Below are positions 32,778 to 42,262 of a stretch of DNA of 47,569 nt, one piece after another (the stretch's first letter is position 1; the number at the start of each line of letters is the position of its first letter). The notes under the pieces were generated by a model that was given only the letters and a program-made list of their open reading frames with translations, was not told the origin of the DNA and did not search any database. The stretch is taken from contig JAZNRE010000001.1 in the NCBI GenBank assembly GCA_045590535.1, forward strand, positions 1 to 47,569, written 5' to 3'. The DNA is from UMGS755 sp045590535. GTDB lineage: Bacteria > Bacillota > Clostridia > UBA1381 > UBA9506. The translations under genes and the position numbers were made by a program.

Positions 32778-33506
32778 ATGATTATCTATCCGGCCATTGA
32801 TTTACGCGGCGGCCAGTGTGTGCGGCTTTTGCAAGGCGATTTTAATCAGACCACTGTTTATTCCGACGCCCCTCTTGAAATGGCAAAAAAGTGGGCAAGC
32901 TGCGGTGCCTCCTGGTTGCATCTTGTTGATTTAGACGGTGCACGGCAAGAAGCCGGTGATAATCGTGCCATTATATGTGACATTGCAACTAAATTATCCA
33001 TTCCTGTGCAAACGGGCGGTGGCATTCGCACTATGAGCGACATTGATGAGCTGATCGGTCACGGTGTTTCTCGGGTTATTTTGGGCACAGTGGCCGTAGA
33101 AAACCCTGATTTTGTGGCCGAGGCAGTTTTAAAATATGGCGATAAAATTGCCGTGGGTATTGATGCAAAAGACGGTTTTGCCGCTGTTTCCGGTTGGGAA
33201 GCTGTAAGTAAGTGGAAAGCGGTTGAGCTGGCACAGCTCATGAAGGAAAAAGGCGTTAAACACATTATTTATACTGACATTGCCACAGACGGTATGCTCA
33301 CCGGCCCCAATCTTGCTGCCATGACCGAAATGGTTGCTGCTTTTGGAGAAGGGGTGATCGCCTCAGGCGGCGTTGGCACTTTAGACGATTTAAAAGCCTT
33401 GACAAAAACAGGTGTGAGTGGTGCTATTGTGGGCAAAGCTTTATATACCGGCCAGGTTGATTTAAAAGCCGCTGTATCGTTAGAACAGGAGGGCACCTCA
33501 TGCTGA
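32778..33506 (+). CDS. hisA: Phosphoribosylformimino-5-aminoimidazole carboxamide ribotide isomerase HisA
   Basis: 242 residues. Fourth step of histidine synthesis. The half-barrel repeats show IYPAIDLRGGQCVRL with catalytic Asp8, VQTGGGIRT, YTDIATDGMLTGPN (second catalytic Asp) and VIASGGVGT. Start ATG 32778 follows ATGGAG. Its last bases overlap hisF by 7 bp. Confidence 0.97.
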   Translation: MIIYPAIDLRGGQCVRLLQGDFNQTTVYSDAPLEMAKKWASCGASWLHLVDLDGARQEAGDNRAIICDIATKLSIPVQTGGGIRTMSDIDELIGHGVSRVILGTVAVENPDFVAEAVLKYGDKIAVGIDAKDGFAAVSGWEAVSKWKAVELAQLMKEKGVKHIIYTDIATDGMLTGPNLAAMTEMVAAFGEGVIASGGVGTLDDLKALTKTGVSGAIVGKALYTGQVDLKAAVSLEQEGTSC

Positions 33507-34258
33507 CAAAGAGAATTATTCCCTGTCTTGATGTTCACCGGGGGCGTGTTGTTAAAGGCGTTAATTTCGTTGATTTAAAAGACGCCGGTGACCCCGTTGA
33601 AATTGCAAAGGCTTATGATGAAGCAGGGGCTGATGAGCTGGTTTTTTTGGATATTACAGCCTCATCGGACGCTCGTAATATCATTGTAAATTTGGTGGAA
33701 AAAACCGCTGAACAGGTTTTTATTCCCTTTACCGTGGGCGGTGGCATTCGAACAGTTGACGATTTTAAAGAAATTTTAAAAGCCGGAGCTGATAAAATCT
33801 CTGTAAATTCTGCGGCAATAAAACGACCTGAACTCATTTCAGAGGCCGCTTATAAGTTCGGTTCTCAATGTGTGGTGGTTGCCATCGACGCTAAAAGAAA
33901 GCCTGACGGAAACTATACTGTTTATTTAAACGGCGGTCGGGTAGACACAGGCCTTGATGCAATAGAGTGGGCAATGAAAGCTGAAGCGCTGGGTGCCGGT
34001 GAAATTTTGCTCACCAGCATGGATGCTGACGGCACAAAGGCAGGTTATGACCTGACCATCACAAAGGCTATTTCTGATGCGGTTTCCATTCCGGTGATTG
34101 CATCCGGTGGCGCCGGCACTAAATCTCACTTTGCCGATGCCATTACAAAAGCAGGAGCCGATGCCGTTTTGGCCGCCTCTTTATTTCACTATAAAGAATT
34201 AACAATACACGAGCTTAAAGCGTATTTGCGGGATTTATCAATTCCGGTGCGCTTGTAA
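33500..34258 (+). CDS. hisF: Imidazole glycerol phosphate synthase subunit HisF
   Basis: 252 residues, standard length. The cyclase subunit works with the glutaminase HisH. Marks: RIIPCLDVHRGRVVKGVNF with catalytic Asp11, PFTVGGGIRTVDDF, LLTSMDADGTKAGYD (second Asp) and PVIASGGAGT. Starts inside the hisA end. hisH is not in this window. Confidence 0.98.
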   Translation: MLTKRIIPCLDVHRGRVVKGVNFVDLKDAGDPVEIAKAYDEAGADELVFLDITASSDARNIIVNLVEKTAEQVFIPFTVGGGIRTVDDFKEILKAGADKISVNSAAIKRPELISEAAYKFGSQCVVVAIDAKRKPDGNYTVYLNGGRVDTGLDAIEWAMKAEALGAGEILLTSMDADGTKAGYDLTITKAISDAVSIPVIASGGAGTKSHFADAITKAGADAVLAASLFHYKELTIHELKAYLRDLSIPVRL

Positions 34259-34279
34259 TGAGAAAGGATGGATTTTACT

Positions 34280-34900
34280 ATGCTGAAATTTGATGAAAAA
34301 GGTTTAATCCCTGCCGTTGCACAAGATTACATATCCGGCCGCATTTTAATGCTGGCTTATATGAACGAAGAATCTTTGCGACTGACACTTAAAACCGGAA
34401 AAGCAACTTTCTTTTCCCGTTCCCGCCAATGTCTGTGGGTTAAAGGTGAGCATTCCGGCAACATTCTTTGGGTAAAAGATATTTTAGTAGATTGTGATGA
34501 AGACGCTTTAATTATTAAGGTTGACCCGGCCGGTCCGGCGTGCCATACAGGTGAAAAGACATGTTTCTATCGTAAAATGGAGAAGGACGGTTCCCTGGTT
34601 GACCAGAAGAATGAAACTGTTTCTTTATCGGTTTTAAAAGATGTGTTTGATGTTATCACAGATAGAAAAGCAAACCCCAAAGAGGGCTCTTATACCAACT
34701 ATCTTTTCACAAAGGGCATTGATAAACAGCTCAAAAAGATTGGTGAAGAATCAGCAGAAGTTATTATTGCAGCCAAAAACCCTGATGTAAGCGAGCTTGA
34801 ATATGAGGCTTGTGATTTGCTCTATCATCTTATGGTTGTTATGGTAGAGAGGGGTCTAACCTGGGAAAATCTTATGTCTGAACTGGATAAAAGACGGTAA
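34280..34900 (+). CDS. hisI: Bifunctional phosphoribosyl-AMP cyclohydrolase / phosphoribosyl-ATP pyrophosphatase HisIE
   Basis: 206 residues, a natural HisI-HisE fusion. The HisI half has LMLAYMNEESL, FFSRSRQCLWVKGEHSGN and DCDEDALIIKVDPAGPACHT with zinc-binding Cys residues; the HisE half has SYTNYLFTKG and KKIGEESAEVIIAAKN. It carries out steps two and three of the pathway. ATG 34280 is used because the family starts at LKFDEKGLIPAV; the ATG at 34268 overlaps the AAAGGA site. Confidence 0.96.
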   Translation: MLKFDEKGLIPAVAQDYISGRILMLAYMNEESLRLTLKTGKATFFSRSRQCLWVKGEHSGNILWVKDILVDCDEDALIIKVDPAGPACHTGEKTCFYRKMEKDGSLVDQKNETVSLSVLKDVFDVITDRKANPKEGSYTNYLFTKGIDKQLKKIGEESAEVIIAAKNPDVSELEYEACDLLYHLMVVMVERGLTWENLMSELDKRR

Positions 34901-34912
34901 GTGGGTGAAACC

Positions 34913-36121
34913 ATGAAATTGATGGCGGTAATTTGTGAATATAATCCTTTTCACAACGGACATGCCTATCAGCTGAATGAGCAGAAGAAGGCCTTGTCTT
35001 GTGATGGTGTTATATGCCTGATGAGTGGCTCTTTTGTTCAGCGTGGCGAACCCGCCATTTGTGATAAGTGGGCACGGGCTGAAATGGCTCTTACCTGCGG
35101 ATGCGATTTGGTTCTTGAACTGCCTGTCGTTTACAGCTTGCAATCAGCTGAAGGCTTCGCCCGAGGCGCTGTGTCATTGCTAAAGAAGATTGGCGCCGAA
35201 GGGTATTTGGCTTTTGGCAGCGAATGCGGTGATGTGACAAAGTTGCAGAAACTGGCAAGTTACGCTGAAACGGATGAATATCAAACCAGCCTTAAAAACG
35301 CCCTTTTAAAAGGTTTAAGTTATCCGGCAGCTTGTTCTTTGGCTTTGGCTTCAAATCCAGATTTAGCCGTCGATTTAAACCAAAAACCGAACGATATTTT
35401 AGGCGTTGAATATGTTAAGGCTATCAACGAAACAAAAGTACAGTTGACTCCGGCCGTTCTTCGTCGCATTGGTGACTACAACAGCCAAGAGCCCGTGGAT
35501 AACATTTTGAGCGCAACAGGCATTCGTCAAAAAATGATGGTAGGGGAGGATGTTCACACCTATATGCCCCCAAAAGCCCACGCTGTTTTGCAGCGGGAAA
35601 TTAAAGAAGGAAAGGCACCGGTTACAGCCGATGCACTTACAAAGCTTTTGCAATATTCACTATTGCGAGCAGATAAAGCTGAACTATGTGACATTTGTGG
35701 CATTTCTGAAGGACTTGAAAACCGAGTTATTGATGCAGCAGCCACGCTGCACAGTTTTAATGAAATCGCCCAGGCTGCCAAAACCAAGCGTTATCCGCAA
35801 ACACGCCTGCAAAGGGCTATGATAAACATTCTTTTGGGGCTAACCAAAAAAGATGCTGCCCTTTCGCCTGCTTATGCCCGTGTCCTTGGCATGAACGAAA
35901 ACGGCAGCGCTATTTTAAAGGAGTTGCGCGAAAAAACCACAATTCCTGTGATTATCAAAACGGCTGATGCATCATTTAACAACGAAAATGCAGAGCGAAT
36001 GTTTGCTTTGGATTGTGCTGCAACGGATTTATACAGTCTTTTATATCCTGGAAAAAACAAAGGGAAGAACGGCATGGATTTTTACCGTTCCCCCCTGGTG
36101 ATTCAGTCACGACCTGAATAA
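34913..36121 (+). CDS. tmcAL: tRNA(Met) cytidine acetate ligase TmcAL (YlbM family)
   Basis: 402 residues. Makes N4-acetylcytidine at the wobble position of elongator tRNA-Met with acetate and ATP. The nucleotidyltransferase start MAVICEYNPFHNGHAYQL (HxGH motif), MSGSFVQRGEPA and LELPVVYSLQSAEGFA are diagnostic. ATG 34913 follows GTGGGTGAAAC. It is read on from hisIE with a 12-bp gap; its tail overlaps the convergent helicase gene by 15 bp. Confidence 0.93.
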   Translation: MKLMAVICEYNPFHNGHAYQLNEQKKALSCDGVICLMSGSFVQRGEPAICDKWARAEMALTCGCDLVLELPVVYSLQSAEGFARGAVSLLKKIGAEGYLAFGSECGDVTKLQKLASYAETDEYQTSLKNALLKGLSYPAACSLALASNPDLAVDLNQKPNDILGVEYVKAINETKVQLTPAVLRRIGDYNSQEPVDNILSATGIRQKMMVGEDVHTYMPPKAHAVLQREIKEGKAPVTADALTKLLQYSLLRADKAELCDICGISEGLENRVIDAAATLHSFNEIAQAAKTKRYPQTRLQRAMINILLGLTKKDAALSPAYARVLGMNENGSAILKELREKTTIPVIIKTADASFNNENAERMFALDCAATDLYSLLYPGKNKGKNGMDFYRSPLVIQSRPE

Positions 36122-39100
36122 ATCAAGCAATTCTTCTTTTGTTAAATTCTTTAATAAGCTTTGATCGTCTGGCAGAACCGCTTCTGCCAGACTTTGTTTT
36201 TTATCTGCCAATGCCATAATCTTTTCTTCAATAGAGTTTTTGGCAATGAGCTTATAAACCGAAACGCTTTTTTTCTGACCAATTCTGTGAGAACGGTCTG
36301 TAGCTTGATTTTGCACGCTTTGGTTCCACCACGGATCATAATGAATGACAACATCGGCACCGGTCAGATTCAGTCCTGTTCCGCCGGCCTTTAATGAGAT
36401 TAAAAACACCGGCGTATCATCCTGATTAAAGGCTGTTACCTGCGCCAAACGGTCTTCTTTTTTGGTTGCACCTTCAATGAGATAATAGGATAAATGCCGT
36501 TTTTTAAGCTTTAGTGCTATGCGGGAAAGCATAGAAGTGAACTGGGAGAAAATCAAAATTTTATGTCCGGCAGCCACAGAGGTTTCAACTAAATTCATGC
36601 ACAAATCAAGCTTTGCACTTTCTTCTTTATAGTTTTCATATAAGATTGCCGGGTCACAGCAAATTTGTCGCAAGCGCATGAGCATGGCCAAAATCACCAG
36701 TTTGTTTTGTGAGGTATAGCCGGATAATTCAAAATCCAATTCTTTTTGCATGGTCGCCAGATTTGCCGCATAAAGCTTGTGTTGTTCCGGCGCCATGTTA
36801 ACATATAAAACAGTTTCATTTTTTTCCGGCAATTCGGTTAATACATCTCGTTTTAAACGCCTTAAAATAAAGGGCGAAACCATTTTTTTCAGTTCTTTTA
36901 GAGCTTCTGTATCTTCATCCCGTAAAATAGGAATTTCAAACCGTGTGTGAAAACGGCTGTATTTATACAAATAACCGGGCATTAAGTAATCAAAAATCGA
37001 CCAAAGCTCTGCAATGCTGTTTTCAATAGGGGTGCCGGTTAAAGCAAAACGGCAACGGGAGACAATCGCTTTCACAGCACGGGCGTTTTTTGTGTTGTGA
37101 TTTTTAATATATTGAGCTTCATCAATGATTTCATAATCAAATTCAAAATCACGGTAGCTTTCAATATCCCGCTTTAACAAATCATATGAGGTGATGAGCA
37201 CATCAATGCCTTCTGTTTCAGAAAGTAGGACTTGCCGCTCGGCATTACCACCCATAATGCATAAAGTTTTAAGGCCGGGGGCAAATCGCTTGGCTTCTTG
37301 TTCCCAGTTTAAAATCAGCGAAGCAGGGCAGACCACCAAGGCAAAGCAACGCCCGTGGGTTTCCTTGTGTAAAGTTAAAAGACTTAACACCTGTATGGTT
37401 TTTCCTAAGCCCATATCATCGGCTAAAATACCACCAAAGCCACAAGAAGAGAGGGCGTGCATCCATCGTAAACCATATTTTTGATAATCTCTTAAAACAT
37501 TTTGGAAACCTGATGGAATCGGTGTTTTATCTTGTTGTAAGTTACCAAATGCTTCTGTCAGTTTTGTAAAGCTATTTTCCTTTACAATTCTAACATCCGA
37601 AACAGCATCTAAATATAAAGCTCTGTAGACGGGTAAGTCAAAGGTTGTTTTTTTCAAATCGGAAGATGAGATGCCGGCGCCGTCGGCTATGTGGCTAAAG
37701 CGGTCAATGGCATCGTTAGTCAGTAATAAAAATGACCCGTTTTTCAATCGAATATATTTCTTTCGTTGCCTATATGCACCAAGCGCCTCCGCCAGCACCG
37801 ACGGAGAAAACTCATCACTTGAAATATCCATTTCTAAAAGGTCAGACTTAACGCGCAAACCAATTCGCGGCATGGAAAATGAATGCAATCGAAGAGCCTT
37901 TAAAGAGGAGCTAATGTATAAAACCGCATGACGCGAAAGCCGCGGAATGCCTTCTGATAATAGGGTATAAAGGGATTCGTCACTAGCCTCTAAAAATGCG
38001 GTGCCTGCTTCTTTTGAAAGCATGGGGAAATAGTCTTTAACCATATTTTCAATTAAGGTTTCCCCTTCAATATCCCATACGGTTTTAAGGTCACGGTCCT
38101 GCGAAAAAGCATAATACATTTGGTCGTCATAGAAAAACTCTGTGCGGGCTGTTACTGTTTTATCAACCATATCCAAATAAATTTTTGTCTGCAGGGACGG
38201 GGGAATGAAGCTGTCATCTTCTGTTTCTGTTTGAATGTATTTCGCAGCTGGTTGCAAAACCAGACTATAAAAAGACGACATGTCCTCATCTGTCACAATC
38301 AAATCTGCCTTGTTTTGAATAAAGCGCATAAGAAGTCCGCTGCAGGCATCGGCAAAGGCTTCATGGCAGATATGCAGATTGCCATCCATAATGAGATAGC
38401 ACCGTTTTTGTCCGCAAAGCATGTCAAAATCACGCCGACTGGGGCTTAAACGATAAAACCCTTTGGCTCGTTTAATCCACACAACAAGGTTGGGCAATGC
38501 ATCCGTTATGGATAAAACACCAGAATCTGTATTTATTTTTCCTTGTGAAAACACATTGAAAAAGGCGTCAATAGCCTCCGGGGATAAAGATATGGTCTTG
38601 CTGTTTTCTTCGGTACGACACAGGGGATAATACGCTATGAAAAAGCGGACAAAATCTTCATTTTGAAAGTTTTCAGGAGCGTATAAAAAGGTTTTTGCCT
38701 GGCCACACGGCGCTGTTTTGCCGTGAAGAAAAAGCTGATATAGTTCTTCTAAATCCCGTACGATATATGTGCGACCCACGCCAATTTTAAATCCCAATTC
38801 AAAACAGCCTTTTTTAATGTGAATTTGGGGTGTGAGCGTGGCTTTTTCAAACATGGCTCTTTGCTTGGCTCTCGCCTGCAAAAGAGTAGCCCGCTCTGTT
38901 AATAAGTCACGGCATGCGTCATCAGTTTGAGGTGTAAAGCGTGGATAAGAGGCTCTGCCAAAATCCGCCCTAAAGAAATTGTTTTCAATTTTTAAAAGCA
39001 GTGCTACTAAATGCTCGCAAAGTGCGCCGGTTTCTTTAAAATTCTTGCAAGTGCAAGAAAAATTTTCAAACCATTCGTGTGCATTATCAATTTCAATGGT

Positions 39101-39265
39101 CGCCTGACAGTCTTCCTGCAAAAAATCGGCAGAAACGGTGTATAGCTCCGTAAAACGGGACGGTTCAACATGATGCAAAAAGGGTGTGGCATATAAAGAC
39201 AGACCGCGTGTGTAAACATCGTCATTTTCTGTCATTTTTCGAATATATCCTCTTGGAATTGCCAT
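36107..39265 (-). CDS. SWIM zinc-finger SNF2-family helicase
   Basis: 1052 residues. An N-terminal SWIM zinc finger (FSCTCKNFKETGALCEHLVA, about residues 70-89) is followed by a long Firmicutes-type SNF2-associated region (to about 560) and then the two ATPase lobes. These show DDMGLGKTIQVLSLL (Walker A, about 615), DEAQ (box II), LTGTPIENS and C-terminal GGTGLNLTGADVVIHYDPWW with DRSHRIGQ. It is a DNA translocase rather than a true unwinding helicase; the cellular role in bacteria is not settled. ATG 39265 follows GGAGGGTG. It has its own sigma-A promoter. Confidence 0.94.
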   Translation of the reverse strand: MAIPRGYIRKMTENDDVYTRGLSLYATPFLHHVEPSRFTELYTVSADFLQEDCQATIEIDNAHEWFENFSCTCKNFKETGALCEHLVALLLKIENNFFRADFGRASYPRFTPQTDDACRDLLTERATLLQARAKQRAMFEKATLTPQIHIKKGCFELGFKIGVGRTYIVRDLEELYQLFLHGKTAPCGQAKTFLYAPENFQNEDFVRFFIAYYPLCRTEENSKTISLSPEAIDAFFNVFSQGKINTDSGVLSITDALPNLVVWIKRAKGFYRLSPSRRDFDMLCGQKRCYLIMDGNLHICHEAFADACSGLLMRFIQNKADLIVTDEDMSSFYSLVLQPAAKYIQTETEDDSFIPPSLQTKIYLDMVDKTVTARTEFFYDDQMYYAFSQDRDLKTVWDIEGETLIENMVKDYFPMLSKEAGTAFLEASDESLYTLLSEGIPRLSRHAVLYISSSLKALRLHSFSMPRIGLRVKSDLLEMDISSDEFSPSVLAEALGAYRQRKKYIRLKNGSFLLLTNDAIDRFSHIADGAGISSSDLKKTTFDLPVYRALYLDAVSDVRIVKENSFTKLTEAFGNLQQDKTPIPSGFQNVLRDYQKYGLRWMHALSSCGFGGILADDMGLGKTIQVLSLLTLHKETHGRCFALVVCPASLILNWEQEAKRFAPGLKTLCIMGGNAERQVLLSETEGIDVLITSYDLLKRDIESYRDFEFDYEIIDEAQYIKNHNTKNARAVKAIVSRCRFALTGTPIENSIAELWSIFDYLMPGYLYKYSRFHTRFEIPILRDEDTEALKELKKMVSPFILRRLKRDVLTELPEKNETVLYVNMAPEQHKLYAANLATMQKELDFELSGYTSQNKLVILAMLMRLRQICCDPAILYENYKEESAKLDLCMNLVETSVAAGHKILIFSQFTSMLSRIALKLKKRHLSYYLIEGATKKEDRLAQVTAFNQDDTPVFLISLKAGGTGLNLTGADVVIHYDPWWNQSVQNQATDRSHRIGQKKSVSVYKLIAKNSIEEKIMALADKKQSLAEAVLPDDQSLLKNLTKEELLDLFRS

Positions 39266-39305
39266 AAAAGCACCCTCCATTTCACAGTCTAATGCATATC
39301 AATCT

Positions 39306-39334
39306 ATTATAGCATATATTTTTTAATTGCACAA
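39306..39334 (-). promoter_or_regulatory. Sigma-A promoter of the SNF2 helicase gene
   Basis: Minus strand TTGTGC, 17-bp spacer, TATAAT, about 40 bp before the start. Confidence 0.75.
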
Positions 39335-39395
39335 GTTATTTACAAAAGAATTATAAAAAAATAAAACCAACAAAGAGATTTCGTGGTTTTTGGTC

Positions 39396-39424
39396 TTGTA
39401 GTTTTTGCTGTAATCATGTATAAT
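39396..39424 (+). promoter_or_regulatory. Sigma-A promoter of walJ-rlmH
   Basis: TTGTAG (39396-39401), 17-bp spacer, TATAAT (39419-39424), 40 bp before the walJ GTG; divergent to the helicase promoter. Confidence 0.75.
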
Positions 39425-39464
39425 TGAAACATACAGATATTATCTAAAAAACAGAGGTGCTTTT

Positions 39465-40238
39465 GTGATTCGATTTCAATCCTTTTTAAGTAGTTCCTCC
39501 GGCAACTGCACTTTTATTACTGACGGAACAACACATTTGTTGGTGGATTGTGGGGCAGGGGGACGGTATATAGCCGAATGCATGCGTCGTATTGGCGTCC
39601 TGCCCGAAGATGTATCTGGCATTTTAATCACCCATGAACACCGGGACCACATTGCTGGCGCCGGCGTTGTTTCACGAAAATTTGATATTCCCGTTTATGC
39701 AACGGCAAAGACATGGCAGGCCATGGAGGGTGTATTGGGTACAATCGCCCCGAAAAACCACAAAATAACCGAGGCAAATATGTCAATTAAAAGCCTCAAG
39801 GTGCAATCGTTTCCCATTCCTCATGATGCAGCGCAACCGGTGGGATATAGTTTTTTAACTGACGATGAAAAACTCACCATAGCCACGGATATTGGGTATA
39901 TAACCGATGCCGTATTGAATGGTTTAAAAGGCAGCACTTCTGTTATTGTGGAGGCAAATCACGATGTCCAAATGTTGCAAAACGGACGCTATCCTTATCC
40001 TTTAAAAAAGAGAATTGCAGGGGATAAAGGCCACCTATCCAACCAACGATGCGGCGAGCTTTGCGCTCAGCTTGTTAAAATGGGAACGACCGATTTTTGG
40101 CTAGGGCATTTGTCCGCTGAAAACAACACGCCGACGCTGGCCTACGAAACGGTGACAAGCATTTTGCGTTCCCAAAATTTTCAGGTTGGAAACGGCATAA
40201 ATGTCAATGTTTTGCCACGGTATTGGATTGAATCTTAA
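39465..40238 (+). CDS. walJ: MBL-fold hydrolase WalJ (YycJ family)
   Basis: 257 residues with a GTG start after AGAGGTG. Family start FQSFLSSSSGNCTFI, metal motif ITHEHRDHIAG (about residue 59-69), then IPHDAAQPVGYSF, ATDIGY, EANHDVQML and LGHLSAENNTP. WalJ proteins are dsDNA exonuclease-like hydrolases linked to cell-wall and DNA repair phenotypes. The walRK genes that often precede it are absent, but the usual downstream partner rlmH is present. Confidence 0.92.
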   Translation: MIRFQSFLSSSSGNCTFITDGTTHLLVDCGAGGRYIAECMRRIGVLPEDVSGILITHEHRDHIAGAGVVSRKFDIPVYATAKTWQAMEGVLGTIAPKNHKITEANMSIKSLKVQSFPIPHDAAQPVGYSFLTDDEKLTIATDIGYITDAVLNGLKGSTSVIVEANHDVQMLQNGRYPYPLKKRIAGDKGHLSNQRCGELCAQLVKMGTTDFWLGHLSAENNTPTLAYETVTSILRSQNFQVGNGINVNVLPRYWIES

Positions 40239-40271
40239 AAAAAGATAAATGCTTTGTAAGGAGCCTGTTTT

Positions 40272-40751
40272 ATGCAAATTGAAATCATTTGTGTGGGAAA
40301 ATTAAAAGAAAAGTTTTGGACAGAAGCATGCAATGAATATGTAAAGCGCTTATCTCGTTTTTGTCATTTGCACATAACAGAGCTGAAAGACGAAGCGGTG
40401 AACGAACGGGCATCGAACGCCCAGATTGAGCAATCATTAGAAAAAGAAGCCCAGCGTATAGCAGCATGCTTATTGCCTCGTGACTATGTTATTTCTCTCT
40501 GTGTTGAGGGCAAAATGCTTGACTCAGAAAAGTTGGCAGAAAAGCTTTCAGACATACAGCATATGGGTTCAGGCCGCCTTGTTTTCATCATTGGTGGGTC
40601 CCATGGCTTGTCAGACACCATTAAAAAACGCTCTGATTTTAAGCTTTCCTTTTCGCCTATGACCTTTCCGCATCAATTGATGCGTGTTGTTTTGCTTGAA
40701 CAAGTCTATCGTGCCTTTAAAATCAATGCCGGCGAAAGCTATCACAAATAA
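40272..40751 (+). CDS. rlmH: 23S rRNA (pseudouridine1915-N3)-methyltransferase RlmH
   Basis: 159 residues, exact family length. SPOUT fold with IICVGKLKEKFW at the start, LCVEGKMLDSEKLAEKL, FIIGGSHGLS (SAM knot) and MTFPHQLMRVVLLEQVYRAF at the end. Methylates pseudouridine 1915 in helix 69. AGGAG lies upstream. Confidence 0.97.
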   Translation: MQIEIICVGKLKEKFWTEACNEYVKRLSRFCHLHITELKDEAVNERASNAQIEQSLEKEAQRIAACLLPRDYVISLCVEGKMLDSEKLAEKLSDIQHMGSGRLVFIIGGSHGLSDTIKKRSDFKLSFSPMTFPHQLMRVVLLEQVYRAFKINAGESYHK

Positions 40752-40758
40752 TTTGCCA

Positions 40759-40905
40759 TTAAGTTAAAGAGCAGGGCGGTGCCCAATAGGGGCATTCAGG
40801 GTCGTTTTCTTCTGCCTCGTTAACTACAGACATCAACACGCTGTCGCAGCAGCATTTTCCGTCTTCTTGAAATTGACAGGTTTTTGAACAATTTATATTT
40901 GTCAA
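40759..40905 (-). CDS. 48-residue cysteine-rich protein (TTG start)
   Basis: A short frame from TTG 40905 with AAAGGATG 9 bp upstream. The product, TNINCSKTCQFQEDGKCCCD at its start and ECPYWAPPC near its end, has eight Cys and resembles tiny clostridial Cys-rich proteins of the pattern 'INC...C.YQ.DGKC'. Function unknown; perhaps metal-binding. An overlapping longer minus-strand frame (40820-41023) lacks such features. Confidence is limited by the size and start codon. Confidence 0.55.
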   Translation of the reverse strand: MTNINCSKTCQFQEDGKCCCDSVLMSVVNEAEENDPECPYWAPPCSLT

Positions 40906-40934
40906 AATAATTCATCCTTTCATCATGAAACATA

Positions 40935-40968
40935 AGGAGGCCCCATAGCTTAACTGTGGAGGCCTCCT
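40935..40968. terminator. Hairpin, likely terminator of the DUF421-DUF4363 operon
   Basis: AGGAGGCC pairs with GGCCTCCT and the stem is extended inward by CCATAG/CTGTGG. The T-tract on the minus side is weak. Confidence 0.6.
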
Positions 40969-41054
40969 GTTTATATAAACGGCAAAGCAAAGCTTCACCG
41001 GTATATAATATTGTATGATGCATATAAAAAGTGGGTGCTCTAATTGAGGCCCTA

Positions 41055-41435
41055 TTATAAAATATTTTCTACGCACAATTTTTCACCGGTTGGCAGCCGC
41101 ATTAACAATTCCTGCAGTTTCTTATTCCGGACAAGAAATAGGTCTTTATTTTTTATTTCTATGCATCGGTTTAGCTCATAAACTGTTTGATTGACGGCAT
41201 CCAGCTCCTGATGATGCATAAAAAAGGAGAGTTTCTGGTAGGTTGTTACCCATTGGTCATTCAGTCCCTCCATGGTGATGCGGCACGATGACCAATCTTC
41301 AGTAAAAACATAAACATCCATTGCACGAAGGGATTCATTCAGTTCATCAACTGTATTGTTCAGCCAGCGGACATAATAATAAGCACCGCCAATCATGACA
41401 GTCAAGATAAGCATTGCCACAATAAATGCCTTCAT
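41055..41435 (-). CDS. DUF4363 family protein
   Basis: 126 residues: one N-terminal membrane span (about 4-23) and a helical domain (NNTVDELNESLRAMD, YELNRCIEIKNKDLF). DUF4363 genes typically sit next to DUF421 genes in spore formers. The start overlaps the DUF421 stop (41432-41435). Function unknown; probably acts with its partner at the membrane. Confidence 0.85.
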   Translation of the reverse strand: MKAFIVAMLILTVMIGGAYYYVRWLNNTVDELNESLRAMDVYVFTEDWSSCRITMEGLNDQWVTTYQKLSFFMHHQELDAVNQTVYELNRCIEIKNKDLFLVRNKKLQELLMRLPTGEKLCVENIL

Positions 41436-42133
41436 TTGTTTTTCACCTTTGCTTTCTCCTTCTTTTGAACAAATAAGTTTCCGGACGAATCTAAGGTGAC
41501 TAAAAATGCATCAGAAATATCATAAATATTGTATTCGTTCAACTTATTTAAAAGCCATTCAATTGTCACCTCGGCATAGGCCATGTTTTTTTGATTGATT
41601 ACGCCATCCGTAACAAGTACATAGGGAATCCCTTCATAGGCGGGATTGATATTTAAATCATCCGGCGTTACAGGGCGTTTGTTTGACTTGGGAAAAACGC
41701 TTAAATTGCCGTTTGATTCAATGATGGCATATTCAACATCTAAAATGTTGGCAAAACCGCTTGTGCGCAATTCTTCAAGCAAATCATCAATGTTATAGCG
41801 CAGGCGTTCCAGTTCTTTTTCCTGAATTTTTCCTTTTTCCACCACAATAGTGGGCGTTCCGGACAGAACCTTGCGAATCCTTCGGCTTTTTAAAGTCAAA
41901 AACGAAAAGGTCGTTTCCGCGACCAACAGGGTTAGAACGGGAATGATGCCGGTTAAAAGGGGTGTTCCGTTGTTTTCTAAGGGAATAGAGGCAAGCTCAG
42001 ACAGCATCATGGCCACAACCAGTTCCGAGGGCTGTAATTGTCCAATTTGTCGCTTGCCCATGAGCCGCAGAGCTAAAATAACCACTATGTAGATAATCAA
42101 TGTTCTGATTAACGAAACCAGCAAATCCTTCAC
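41432..42133 (-). CDS. DUF421 membrane protein (YetF family)
   Basis: 233 residues. Three membrane spans at about 9-25, 38-52 and 60-80, with the family motif LRLMGKRQIGQLQPSELVVAMMLSELASIP split over the first two. The cytosolic DUF421 domain follows (IVVEKGKIQEKELERLRYN, DVEYAIIESNGNLSVFPK). In Bacillus several members belong to late sporulation regulons. GTG start; the ribosome site is weak (AGTAGG). First gene of a two-gene operon. Confidence 0.88.
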   Translation of the reverse strand: MKDLLVSLIRTLIIYIVVILALRLMGKRQIGQLQPSELVVAMMLSELASIPLENNGTPLLTGIIPVLTLLVAETTFSFLTLKSRRIRKVLSGTPTIVVEKGKIQEKELERLRYNIDDLLEELRTSGFANILDVEYAIIESNGNLSVFPKSNKRPVTPDDLNINPAYEGIPYVLVTDGVINQKNMAYAEVTIEWLLNKLNEYNIYDISDAFLVTLDSSGNLFVQKKEKAKVKNK

Positions 42134-42262
42134 CTACTGACATGTTTTATTTGATAGTATTATGAGTCGGAAAGCAATATTTATGTATTAAAAGCAGAAT
42201 TTCATATTTTTGTAATAAACTTATGATATACTGAAATTAAATTAAATGACCGGGAGGACTTT

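Noticed and set aside
40820..41023. 67-codon minus-strand frame
   Set aside because: It spans the terminator hairpin and an unlikely leader; the overlapping Cys-rich frame with its own ribosome site is the better candidate.
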